In this document: positions 33,250 to 41,324 of the stretch, one piece after another
Layout of the letters: each line of letters begins with the position of its first letter
Position numbering within the stretch: position 1 is the first letter of the stretch
Source of the DNA: Pseudomonas sp. URIL14HWK12:I12
GTDB lineage: Bacteria > Pseudomonadota > Gammaproteobacteria > Pseudomonadales > Pseudomonadaceae
Reading direction: 5' to 3'
Assembly (NCBI RefSeq): GCF_003097135.1
Contig: NZ_QEQL01000006.1
Coordinates: forward strand, 248,001-312,000
Length of the DNA stretch: 64,000 nucleotides
Made by a program: the position numbers and the translations under genes
Notes under the pieces: generated by a model
What the model was told of the DNA's origin: nothing
Seen by the model: only the letters and a program-made list of their open reading frames with translations
Databases searched by the model: none

Positions 33250-34215
33250 ATGAGCTATATCACCGACATCAAGACCTTCGCGGCCCTGGGCAGTGGCGTG
33301 ATCGGCAGCGGCTGGGTGGCGCGGGCCCTCGCTCACGGCCTGGACGTGGTGGCCTGGGACCCCGCACCGGGTGCTGAGGCGGCGCTGCGCGAACGCATTG
33401 CCAACGCCTGGCCTGCGCTGGAAAAGCAGGGCCTGGCAGCTGGCGCATCTCCCGACCGCCTGCGCATGGCCGATACCGTCGAAGCGTGCGTGGCTGACGC
33501 CGATTTCATCCAGGAAAGCGCCCCGGAACGGCTTGAGCTGAAACTGCAATTGCATGCCCGCATCAGTGCTGCCGCGCGCCCCGAAGCGTTGATCGCTTCC
33601 AGCACTTCCGGGCTGTTACCCAGTGACTTCTACGCCCAGGCCAGCCATCCCGAGCGCTGCCTGGTCGGGCACCCGTTCAACCCGGTCTACCTGCTGCCTT
33701 TGGTGGAAGTGGTTGGCAACCAGCACACCACGCCGGCGGCCATCGACGCCGCAAGCCAGGTCTACCAGCGCCTGGGCATGCGCCCGCTGCATGTACGCAA
33801 GGAAGTGCCAGGCTTCATCGCAGACAGGCTGCTCGAAGCGCTGTGGCGTGAGGCACTGCACCTGGTCAATGACGGCGTTGCTACCACCGGTGAGATTGAC
33901 GACGCCATACGCTATGGCGCGGGCTTGCGCTGGTCATTCATGGGCACCTTCCTGACGTACACCCTCGCTGGTGGGAAATCCGGTATGCGCCATTTCATGG
34001 AGCAGTTCGGGCCGGCCCTGCAGCTACCCTGGACCTATCTGCCAGCACCGGAGCTGACGGACAAGCTGATCGACGATGTCGTGGACGGCACCACCGCGCA
34101 ACTGGGCCAGCACCGCATCGAAGCCTTGGAGCGCTACCGCGACGATGCGCTGCTTGCCGTCATGGCTGCGCTTGAAAAAGTGCGGGCACAGCATGGAGTG
34201 GACCTCGATGGCTGA
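33250..34215 (+). CDS. cdhA: L-carnitine dehydrogenase
   Basis: 321 residues of the 3-hydroxyacyl-CoA dehydrogenase fold. The N-terminal NAD motif is AALGSGVIGSGWVARALAHG. A Ser-rich segment SSTSGLLPSDF and GHPFNPVYLLPLVEVVGN (His-Pro-Phe-Asn-Pro) mark the active site region. It oxidises L-carnitine to 3-dehydrocarnitine with NAD. It is second in the operon; its last 8 bp overlap the thioesterase start. Carnitine dehydrogenases of this length are common in Pseudomonas and Rhizobium. Confidence 0.92.
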   Translation: MSYITDIKTFAALGSGVIGSGWVARALAHGLDVVAWDPAPGAEAALRERIANAWPALEKQGLAAGASPDRLRMADTVEACVADADFIQESAPERLELKLQLHARISAAARPEALIASSTSGLLPSDFYAQASHPERCLVGHPFNPVYLLPLVEVVGNQHTTPAAIDAASQVYQRLGMRPLHVRKEVPGFIADRLLEALWREALHLVNDGVATTGEIDDAIRYGAGLRWSFMGTFLTYTLAGGKSGMRHFMEQFGPALQLPWTYLPAPELTDKLIDDVVDGTTAQLGQHRIEALERYRDDALLAVMAALEKVRAQHGVDLDG

Positions 34216-34690
34216 ACCGCTGATCACCTGGCGCGGCGAGGTACTGGGCCAATGGTGCGATTACAATGGCCACCTGCGCGATGCGTTCTACCTGCTGATC
34301 TTCAGCTATGCCACAGACGGCTTCATGGAGCAGATCGGCCTGGGCGAGAGCGGGCGGCAGGCCAGCGGGCATTCGCTGTTCACGCTGGAATGCCATCTGA
34401 ATTTTCTGCATGAGCTGCATCAGGGCGAAACGGTCGAGGTTCAAACCCGTGTGCTCGCCTTCGATCAAAAGCGGGTTCAGCTCTACCACAGCCTGCACAG
34501 GCCAGGCGATGGGCAGGCTGTGGCTGCCAGTGAGCAGATGCTGCTGCACGTAGACCTGCAAGGCCCGCGATCGGTGCCGTTCGGTGATGCTTCTGCCACG
34601 CACTTGAACGCTTTGCACAGGCTGCACGCTCAGCTTGCGCAACCCCAATGGGTCGGGCGGGTGATCGGGCTGCCGCCTCCTCGGCCCTGA
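34208..34690 (+). CDS. cdhB: Betainyl-CoA thioesterase
   Basis: 160 residues of the hot-dog-fold 4-hydroxybenzoyl-CoA thioesterase type. The motif WCDYNGHLRDAFYLLIFS holds the catalytic-type Asp and helix. It hydrolyses betainyl-CoA to glycine betaine and CoA, the last step of the carnitine branch feeding GbcAB. The ATG at 34208 overlaps the cdhA stop (TGA at 34213-34215), indicating coupled translation. A hairpin terminator follows 20 bp downstream. Confidence 0.9.
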   Translation: MAEPLITWRGEVLGQWCDYNGHLRDAFYLLIFSYATDGFMEQIGLGESGRQASGHSLFTLECHLNFLHELHQGETVEVQTRVLAFDQKRVQLYHSLHRPGDGQAVAASEQMLLHVDLQGPRSVPFGDASATHLNALHRLHAQLAQPQWVGRVIGLPPPRP

Positions 34691-34709
34691 TACGGCAAGC
34701 CAAAGAATT

Positions 34710-34738
34710 GCCCCGCTCAAAGCCGTAAAGAGCGGGGC
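34710..34738 (+). terminator. Terminator of the carnitine operon
   Basis: A 9-bp stem GCCCCGCTC/GAGCGGGGC with an 11-nt loop lies 20 bp after the cdhB stop. It is followed by AGTTCCTGACTTC, a weak T-containing tail. Confidence 0.65.
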
Positions 34739-34948
34739 AGTTCCTGACTTCTCGACAGCCTGGCGCGGGCAGTGACCAAACCGCCCGCGGCCCAAGGCTG
34801 GCCACCAGTGTGCAGGCCGGCGAAACAGCACAAGGCGCTGAAAACGACCTTTTCTTGCCCACCGCTGCCACCGACGCGACGCCCTCTTGCCGAGCCGTGC
34901 GCGGTTTACCAGAATCGGTCAACACTCGCCCGAACAAGGAGCACTCCC

Positions 34949-35209
34949 ATGATGCACGCTGACCTGATCGACCAGGACGACCTCATCGGCAAACTGCGCG
35001 CTGTCGGCTTCGAGGTACCGGCAGGCTCAACGGCCGAGCAAGCCTGCGAATGCGCCGTGCGCGGCCTGGACCCCGCCCGCGCAAACGCCCTGCGTACCAT
35101 GGTTGAGCAAATGCTGCGCGGCAATGCGACGATTCTGCCGGCAGTGCGCGAGGCGCTGGACAAAACCCTGTTGCCCGCCTTGGTCAGGTGCCTGCAGAAA
35201 AGCGCCTGA
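34949..35209 (+). CDS. Small protein of unknown function
   Basis: 86 residues. The ATG at 34949 has AAGGAG nine bases upstream; a second ATG follows directly. Predicted all-helical: DLIDQDDLIGKLRAVGFEVP, AEQACECAVRGLDPARANAL, then MVEQMLRGNATILPAVREAL. There is no signal peptide or membrane segment. I do not recognise the family. It stands alone between the carnitine operon terminator and the convergent metalloprotease gene, 20 bp from that stop. Confidence 0.6.
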   Translation: MMHADLIDQDDLIGKLRAVGFEVPAGSTAEQACECAVRGLDPARANALRTMVEQMLRGNATILPAVREALDKTLLPALVRCLQKSA

Positions 35210-35229
35210 CCTACCCGGCGTACGCGCGA

Positions 35230-36951
35230 TCATTGCAGTGGAAAACGCTCCGAGATCCAGCGATCGTAAGGCCAAAACTGCCCGGGGCGACACGCCAAGA
35301 GCTGAACTGACGTCATGAACTCGATCGTCGTCAGGCACTGGCCGTACTTCTCATTGGCGATCCGGTAGTCCCGGGCGTCCTCTTCTGCTGGGTAGATGCG
35401 CCATAGATCCGCAGAGATCGCTGGGTCGCCACCGCTGGAACAAGGGCCCATCCCCACTTCCGTCTCCGATACTGCCTGCAGGCATTGTTCAGCCCCTGCG
35501 CTCTGGTTACGCAGTTGGTAAAAATTGCCGACCCGGGTGAAACCCCATTGCTTGTCGGGGCTGGTCGACACGGCACTGTCAGCATCGCAGGCACGCGTAG
35601 CAACGCCTGAATGACCGTTTAGCTGGAGGCAGGCGCCGCTGGAGAGGTCCAGCCGACGTCGATTTACCAGCGGGACAAAGTCCGGTGCTGGGAAAAAACC
35701 AGCCATGGTGGCTTTGCGTTCGTTCATCAGGCGAGCGACGTCATTGCTTTCGGGAGTGCCTAAGGCAAGGCCGTTATACGTCAGCCTCGGCGTCGAGAAA
35801 TAGTCGATCCTCGGGCAACTGACGCTGGCACATGTCGCTGACAGTTGCGTCCGAAAGCTTGGCGGCGTTGAGCGCCGGTATCCGTAGCCGTACGGGAAGA
35901 AGGCGCTTCTCGCCTCTGGCCCCTTGTTATGGTTTGCCCCAAAGTTATGCCCAAGCTCATGGGCGGTCGAATTCGCCATGCAGTTCACCACGGAGAAGGC
36001 TGAAGTTTTGGTACTGCTCAAATAAGCCATCCCGCAATACTCGCCGGCCCTTATGACCATCGTCACCATGTCTGCCCGCGCACGCTGGCGCTCCAGGTCC
36101 ACCGGGCGGCCCAAGGGGCCGGCGGTATTGCGCAATGCCGCTAATAAAGAACCGTGGCCCTGCCCGTTTTCGGCGTAATCCGCATTATAGATACCCGCCA
36201 GGCGGTAGGTCAGGTAGACCTTGCTATTCTTGTTGATTCGGTTGAGCAGCTCGATCTCATTAACGATCCTCATTTGAAGATCCGGCCACTTTTCCCGGGC
36301 GTCGGCGGTGGTGACATACAACAGCCGAACGATCGTCTGTTCATCGGCTGCCGCCCGCGAAGGGGATGTTTCGGGTTGAGCGCTGGAGGGCGCCACCTCA
36401 GGTTCCCCCTCTGGCGGCAAACGATTCTCGTCGACCTGAAGCACGGCATAACGCCCATCTTCTAAGGTCACCAACTCATAACGAATGCCCTCGACTCTCA
36501 TCGTACCTATTAGCAGATCATGGTCTCGTACGAACTGGGCGTTGTTGAAGGGATCGATATCCACCTCGGTCGGCTCGGAATAACGTTGCTTTCGTTCAGA
36601 GGGCGTTTCGCCCTGCCAGATCAACATCTGGTCGGACACAACGAAATTGCGCATCGCAAAATGCGCCGTTGTACCGTTGGGCAGCGGCACATCGAGAGTA
36701 GGCGTGGTTTCATTGACGAGCGCGGGAGAGCCGTTACCGAGCAACACCGCCACATTGGCAGGGTCCTCCAGCAACCTTGCAAGGTAGCCATGCGCATGGC
36801 TTGCGACTGCATCGCGGCTGTTGACGGGCTCGGGCTGAAGCAAAGCCGGTGCAGCGGCGGCGCGCGGGTCAGCGCCAACCGTGCACCCTGTACTGAGCAG
36901 GGCCGCCGTCAGTAACGCCGCCCAAGACAAGTTTCCATTATTCCAGGCCAT
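35230..36951 (-). CDS. Secreted lipoprotein metalloprotease (M12/reprolysin-like) with C-terminal lectin-like domain
   Basis: 573 residues. A lipoprotein signal ends at LLSTGC (Cys about 22). A propeptide-like region runs to about 190. The metzincin motif HELGHNFGANH begins at His331, with His335 and His341 as zinc ligands, and a Tyr-rich segment (YGYGYR) follows. From about 440 to the end there is a beta-trefoil/ricin-type pattern with several Cys and QW or LW repeats (KQWGF, DLWRI). The ATG at 36951 has GAGGAGAAG upstream. It probably cleaves host or environmental proteins at the cell surface. It lies alone between the carnitine genes and gbdR. Confidence 0.85.
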   Translation of the reverse strand: MAWNNGNLSWAALLTAALLSTGCTVGADPRAAAAPALLQPEPVNSRDAVASHAHGYLARLLEDPANVAVLLGNGSPALVNETTPTLDVPLPNGTTAHFAMRNFVVSDQMLIWQGETPSERKQRYSEPTEVDIDPFNNAQFVRDHDLLIGTMRVEGIRYELVTLEDGRYAVLQVDENRLPPEGEPEVAPSSAQPETSPSRAAADEQTIVRLLYVTTADAREKWPDLQMRIVNEIELLNRINKNSKVYLTYRLAGIYNADYAENGQGHGSLLAALRNTAGPLGRPVDLERQRARADMVTMVIRAGEYCGMAYLSSTKTSAFSVVNCMANSTAHELGHNFGANHNKGPEARSAFFPYGYGYRRSTPPSFRTQLSATCASVSCPRIDYFSTPRLTYNGLALGTPESNDVARLMNERKATMAGFFPAPDFVPLVNRRRLDLSSGACLQLNGHSGVATRACDADSAVSTSPDKQWGFTRVGNFYQLRNQSAGAEQCLQAVSETEVGMGPCSSGGDPAISADLWRIYPAEEDARDYRIANEKYGQCLTTIEFMTSVQLLACRPGQFWPYDRWISERFPLQ

Positions 36952-37037
36952 TTCTCTTCTCCTCACCCTCGGTTGTGCAAGGAGAACAGAAATGGCTCAC
37001 GCTGGGAGCTGGTGGATCTTACAGTTTTACCGCTGCG

Positions 37038-38141
37038 TCAGACCCTGACGCTGGCAAAGGTCGACTCATTACGCGCCTGGCTCAATGCAGCCATTGGCCC
37101 CGACAGCGGCGCCATGACCATTGCCTGAGGAATCGGCATCATCGCCACCTGCTGAGTAGTGTTGGAGCTGACACGTTCGTCACGCGGCGGAATGCCGAAA
37201 TACTCGCGGTAGCACTTCGAGAAGTGCGGCGTAGAGACGAAACCGCACACCGAGGCCACTTCGATGATCGACATCGGGGTTTGCTTGAGCAGCTGCCGCG
37301 CGCGGATCAGCCGCAATTTCAGGTAGTAGCGCGACGGCGAACAATGCAGGTACTTCTGGAACAGTCGCTCCAACTGGCGACGAGAAACCTGTACGTAAAC
37401 GGCCAACTCGTCGAGGTCGATAGGCTCTTCGAGGTTGGCCTCCATCAGCGCCACGATTTCTTGCAACTTGGGCTGGTTGGTACCGAGCATGTGCTTGAGC
37501 GGCACGCGCTGGTGGTCCTGTTCGTTGCGAATGCGTTCGTAGACGAACATTTCGGAGATCGCTGCCGAGAGCTCGCGGCCATGGTCGCGGCTGATCAGGT
37601 GCAGCATCATGTCGAGCGGCGCGGTGCCGCCGGAGCTGGTGAACCGGTTGCGGTCGAGGGTGAACAGGCGCGTGCTCATCGCCACCCGCGGGAAGGCTTC
37701 CTGCATGGCAGCCAGGCATTCCCAGTGCACGCTGCACTCGAACCCATCGAGCAACCCGGAGCAGGCCAGCGCCCAACTGCCGGTGCAGACCGCACCCAGG
37801 CGGCGCGACTGGCGGGCCTGGGCCTGTAGCCAGCTCACATGCTCCCGGGTGACAGCACGCTGGATGCCCACGCCGCCGCAAACGATCACGGTGTCCAGCG
37901 CAGGCGCCTGGGCGACCGACGCGTCCGGGGTGATCTGCAAACCGTCGCTGGCCCATACCTGGCCGCCGTCCAGGGTCATGGTGGTCCAGCGATACAGCTC
38001 GCGACCGGAAAGCTGGTTGGCCATACGCAGCGGCTCTACTGCCGACGCCAGCGAAATCAGCGTGAAGTTATCCAGCAGCAGGAACCCGATCGACTGCGGT
38101 GTACGGTTTTGAGCGGCAGTGCCGGTATTGATCGACGTCAT
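37038..38141 (-). CDS. gbdR: Glycine betaine-responsive activator GbdR
   Basis: 367 residues, the length of characterised GbdR. A DJ-1/PfpI-like sensor domain (about 18-200; IGFLLLDNFTLISLASAVEP, GAVCTGSWALACSGLLDG) precedes an AraC double helix-turn-helix (about 230-325; VQVSRRQLERLFQKYLHCSP, SVCGFVSTPHFSKCYREYFG). The C-terminal 40 residues are low-complexity. GbdR responds to glycine betaine and dimethylglycine and activates gbc, dgc, sox and cbc genes. The ATG at 38141 follows GAGGAGACACAGTG; the GTG one codon upstream is less likely. Confidence 0.94.
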   Translation of the reverse strand: MTSINTGTAAQNRTPQSIGFLLLDNFTLISLASAVEPLRMANQLSGRELYRWTTMTLDGGQVWASDGLQITPDASVAQAPALDTVIVCGGVGIQRAVTREHVSWLQAQARQSRRLGAVCTGSWALACSGLLDGFECSVHWECLAAMQEAFPRVAMSTRLFTLDRNRFTSSGGTAPLDMMLHLISRDHGRELSAAISEMFVYERIRNEQDHQRVPLKHMLGTNQPKLQEIVALMEANLEEPIDLDELAVYVQVSRRQLERLFQKYLHCSPSRYYLKLRLIRARQLLKQTPMSIIEVASVCGFVSTPHFSKCYREYFGIPPRDERVSSNTTQQVAMMPIPQAMVMAPLSGPMAALSQARNESTFASVRV

Positions 38142-38502
38142 CACTGTGTCTCCTCACAAGGCGGTTTTGGCCTCACCCGGGAGGCTCTTGTTATGTTCGC
38201 GACCGAGGTTGGCCGTCGTTGGCATTGAAAGAGCAAATGCCGTGCCGAGAACGGTGAAGTCGCTTACAGAAACCTGTATGCGACGTCGCAATCGGTCTGT
38301 GGTGGGGTTTCAGCCCCTGCGAGGAAATACCCTGAAACATGCGGGTTTGAAGGCTTTGAGCACTTTGGTAGCACCGGTGATAAAAAAGGGGCCGTTACCG
38401 GCCCCAGAGGTGTCACCGCAAGCACATTCAGAGGAGGCGACTGGCGGTGCGCCAAAACGCGGCGCCAGAGAGGTTGCGTGTACGAAAAGCGGGCATGAGC
38501 CC
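38142..38502. promoter_or_regulatory. gbdR upstream region and sdaA 3' region
   Basis: 361 bp without a gene. A perfect 12-bp palindrome TGCGACGTCGCA (38279-38290) is preceded by CTGTA; the 11-mer CTGTATGCGAC here (38274-38284) occurs identically upstream of cbcX (40087-40097). I infer GbdR autoregulation. The sdaA terminator occupies 38382-38405. Confidence 0.5.
38382..38405 (-). terminator. Rho-independent terminator of sdaA
   Basis: On the minus strand, GGGGCC, a six-base loop and GGCCCC are followed directly by six T. It lies about 98 bp after the sdaA stop. This is the clearest intrinsic terminator in the betaine region. Confidence 0.85.
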
Positions 38503-39879
38503 TCAGCACTCGATGGCGTTGACCGCCAGGCCGCCGCGGGAGGTTTCCTTGTACTTGTCATGCATGTCTGCGCCGGTGTCGCGCATGGTGCGGATGACCT
38601 TGTCGAGGGAAATGAAGTGCGAACCGTCGCCGCGCAGCGCCATCTGCGCTGCGTTGATCGCCTTGACCGCAGCAATGGCGTTGCGCTCGATGCAGGGCAC
38701 CTGCACCAGCCCGCCAACCGGGTCGCAGGTCAGGCCCAGGTTGTGCTCCAGGCCGATTTCGGCGGCGTTCTCGAGTTGCTCGGGCGTGGCGCCGAGCACC
38801 TCGGCCAGCCCCGCCGCCGCCATGGCACAGGCAGAGCCCACCTCCCCCTGGCACCCTACTTCAGCGCCGGAGATCGATGCATTCTTCTTGCACAGGATGC
38901 CCACGGCGGCAGCACCGAGGAAGAAGTCCACGACATTGGCCTCGCTGACCTGGTCGCTGAAACGCATGAAATAGTGCAGCACCGCCGGGATGATGCCAGC
39001 TGCGCCGTTGGTGGGGGCTGTTACCATGCGCCCGCCTGCGGCGTTTTCTTCGTTGACGGCCAACGCGTACAGGTTCACCCACTCCATGGCATTGAGCGTG
39101 GAGCCGATGACGTTGGGCTTGCCCAGCTCCTGGAGGCTGCGGTGCAGGCGCGCGGCACGGCGGCGCACGTTCAGGCCACCCGGCAGGATGCCTTCCTCGC
39201 GCAGCCCCTGGGTCACGCAATCCTGCATGGCGTGCCAGAGCTTGAGCAGGCCGGCGCGGATCTCGCCTTCGCTGCGCCACACTTTCTCGTTGGCCATCAT
39301 CAGTTCGGACACGCGCAGGTTGTGCTGCCGACACAGACGCAGCAGTTCTTCGGCGCTGTTGAAGTCATAAGGCAGCTCGGTATTGTCGGCATCGAGCACG
39401 CCGCTGGCGGCCTGGGCGGCATCCACCACGAAACCGCCACCGACCGAGTAGTAGGTGTCTTCGTACAACACACCGCTGTCGCCCTCGGCAACCAGGGTCA
39501 TGGCGTTGGGGTGGTAAGGCAGGTTTTCTTCCAGCAGGCGCATGTCGCGTGCCCACACGAAAGGCACCTGGAACCGCCCATCGAGCTGAAGCACATTCTG
39601 CTCGCGCAACTGCGCCACGCTCGAGCCGATGATCGAGGGGTCGACCGAATCGGGCCACTGCCCCATCAGCCCCAGAATCACCGCATTGTCGCTACCGTGG
39701 CCGACGCCGGTGGCCGACAGCGAACCATACAAGCGCACCTCGATGCGGCGTACGCGATTCAATTCGCCGCGCTCGCGCAGCGTTTGAACGAACAGCGCCG
39801 CTGCACGCATGGGCCCTACCGTATGCGAGCTTGAAGGCCCGATCCCGATTTTGAACAGGTCGAACACACTGATCGCCAT
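38503..39879 (-). CDS. sdaA: L-serine ammonia-lyase
   Basis: 458 residues of the iron-sulfur L-serine dehydratase family. The beta domain starts VFDLFKIGIGPSSSHTVGPM. Cluster-ligand cysteines lie in the alpha domain (CQGEVGSACAMAAAG, CDPVGGLVQVPCIERN). The enzyme deaminates serine to pyruvate and ammonia, the exit of the betaine-glycine-serine route. The ATG at 39879 has GGAGG ten bases upstream. It is divergent from cbcX across a region carrying candidate GbdR repeats. Confidence 0.93.
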   Translation of the reverse strand: MAISVFDLFKIGIGPSSSHTVGPMRAAALFVQTLRERGELNRVRRIEVRLYGSLSATGVGHGSDNAVILGLMGQWPDSVDPSIIGSSVAQLREQNVLQLDGRFQVPFVWARDMRLLEENLPYHPNAMTLVAEGDSGVLYEDTYYSVGGGFVVDAAQAASGVLDADNTELPYDFNSAEELLRLCRQHNLRVSELMMANEKVWRSEGEIRAGLLKLWHAMQDCVTQGLREEGILPGGLNVRRRAARLHRSLQELGKPNVIGSTLNAMEWVNLYALAVNEENAAGGRMVTAPTNGAAGIIPAVLHYFMRFSDQVSEANVVDFFLGAAAVGILCKKNASISGAEVGCQGEVGSACAMAAAGLAEVLGATPEQLENAAEIGLEHNLGLTCDPVGGLVQVPCIERNAIAAVKAINAAQMALRGDGSHFISLDKVIRTMRDTGADMHDKYKETSRGGLAVNAIEC

Positions 39880-40307
39880 TATTTTTAAACCTCCGGGGCT
39901 AATCACGGTCTGCGATCCTGCTACGCTCACGCTCGCATACCGCCATTTGCCTTGATCATCGGCCTTTTGGCGGCGGATTCGTCGTCTGCAACCGACTTGC
40001 TCTTGTCCAGCAACGCCCCGGCCTCAAAGCGGCCGTTTTCAGGCGTCAAACCGTCGATTTAGCGGCCTTAGCCCAGTGGATCGCTACTGTATGCGACCTC
40101 ATCGACACTGGATGCGACCCTGCCTGTACTGGTTACGACCCCCCCAGTAGGCGAAGCAAACCCACTGGGGGATTATCGAAAACGACCCGCTTGCAAGGTG
40201 AAGTCGGCCAGAGCAGCCGCAGGCAGCGAATCCTCATGTGATCTCGCAGCAACCAAAGAAACGACGCCCCCTGGGTCGTCGACGTGAATCGCCAAGGAGT
40301 CCTCTCG
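39880..40307. promoter_or_regulatory. Divergent sdaA-cbcX control region
   Basis: 428 bp without a gene. It carries three 21-bp direct repeats (described separately) and, overlapping the third, a hairpin CCCCCAGT (40141-40148) / ACTGGGGG (40164-40171) in the cbcX leader. A second short dyad ACGAC/GTCGT lies near 40261-40279. The AAGGAG site for cbcX is at 40294-40299. No clear sigma70 boxes were found, consistent with an activator-dependent promoter. Confidence 0.5.
40086..40148. promoter_or_regulatory. Three 21-bp tandem repeats, candidate GbdR operator
   Basis: Units start at 40086, 40107 and 40128, exactly 21 bp apart (two helical turns): ACTGTATGCGACC, ACTGGATGCGACC and ACTGGTTACGACC, each followed by unrelated bases. 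Direct repeats in helical phase are typical AraC-family sites. The same CTGTATGCGAC string occurs near gbdR. Assignment to GbdR is an inference. Confidence 0.6.
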
Positions 40308-41255
40308 ATGAAAGCTTCCACTTCCGTGTTGTTGGCTACGCTGCTCAGCTTGCCGGTCATGGCCCACGCTGCCGAACCGGCGCAATGCTCCACCGTCAAT
40401 TTCTCCGACGTCGGCTGGACCGACGTGACCGTTACCACCGCTACCGCAAGCGCCGTACTCCAGAGCCTGGGCTACAAGACCAACACCACCATGATTTCCG
40501 TGCCAGTGACCTTCAAGAGCCTGGCCGACGGCAAGAACATGGACGTCTTCCTGGGCAACTGGATGCCCACCATGGAAAACGACATCAAGCAATACCGTGA
40601 TGCCGGCACCGTGGTGAGCGTTCGCGCCAACCTGGAAAACGCCAAGTACACCCTGGCAGTGCCGCAAGCACTCTGGGACAAAGGCCTGAAGGACTTTGCC
40701 GACATCGTCAAGTTCAAGGACGAGCTGGGCGGCAAGATCTATGGCATCGAGCCGGGCAACGACGGCAACCGCACCATCCAGACCCTGATCGACAAGAACG
40801 CCTTCGGCCTGAAAGACGCAGGCTTCAAGGTGGTCGAGTCAAGCGAAGCCGGGATGCTGGCCCAGGTGGATCGCGCCGAGAAACGTGGCACCGCCATCGT
40901 GTTCCTGGGGTGGGAGCCGCACCCGATGAACAAGCGTTTCAAGATGAAATACCTCACCGGTGGCGATGACTCCTTCGGCCCGAACTTCGGCCAGGCGACC
41001 GTCTACACCGTGACCCGCAAGAATTACGAGCAGGAATGCCCGAACGTTGCACAGTTCCTGAAAAACCTGAGCTTCACCCTGGACATGGAAAACACCCTGA
41101 TGGGTAACGTCCTGGACGACAAACAAAAACCCGATGCGGCCGCGAAGGCCTGGCTGAAGAAGAACCCACAGGTTCTCGACACCTGGCTCAACGGCGTGAC
41201 CACCATCGATGGCAAACCAGGCCTGGAGGCCGCCAAGGCAAAACTGACCCAATAA
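40308..41255 (+). CDS. cbcX: Choline/betaine ABC transporter substrate-binding protein
   Basis: 315 residues with a signal peptide (STSVLLATLLSLPVMAHAAE). It is an OpuAC/ProX-type binding protein: VGWTDVTVTTATASAVLQSL near the N-terminus, DVFLGNWMPTMENDIKQY, and late aromatic residues (VFLGWEPHPMN) that form the cation-binding box for quaternary amines. It delivers choline (and in related systems betaine) to CbcWV. The ATG at 40308 follows AAGGAG. A strong hairpin separates it from cbcW, probably keeping binding protein in excess. Confidence 0.93.
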   Translation: MKASTSVLLATLLSLPVMAHAAEPAQCSTVNFSDVGWTDVTVTTATASAVLQSLGYKTNTTMISVPVTFKSLADGKNMDVFLGNWMPTMENDIKQYRDAGTVVSVRANLENAKYTLAVPQALWDKGLKDFADIVKFKDELGGKIYGIEPGNDGNRTIQTLIDKNAFGLKDAGFKVVESSEAGMLAQVDRAEKRGTAIVFLGWEPHPMNKRFKMKYLTGGDDSFGPNFGQATVYTVTRKNYEQECPNVAQFLKNLSFTLDMENTLMGNVLDDKQKPDAAAKAWLKKNPQVLDTWLNGVTTIDGKPGLEAAKAKLTQ

Positions 41256-41267
41256 AGCCGCTGAGCT

Positions 41268-41289
41268 CCCGGCGGCCAGGGCCGCCGGG
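41268..41289 (+). terminator. Intercistronic hairpin cbcX-cbcW
   Basis: The arms CCCGGCGGCC and GGCCGCCGGG are perfectly complementary with only two bases between them, so about 9 pairs form around a 4-base loop. The hairpin starts 12 bp after cbcX and ATTTGTAG follows. It may act as a partial terminator or 3' stabiliser. Confidence 0.6.
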
Positions 41290-41324
41290 ATTTGTAGACA
41301 AACCGCAGGTGGATGCCCGATACC

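Noticed and set aside
34691..36970. Genomic island at the metalloprotease gene
   Set aside because: No integrase, repeats or tRNA borders are visible; base composition looks close to the surroundings.
38119..39834. Long plus-strand frame across sdaA
   Set aside because: It mirrors sdaA codons; no ribosome binding site or recognisable domain.
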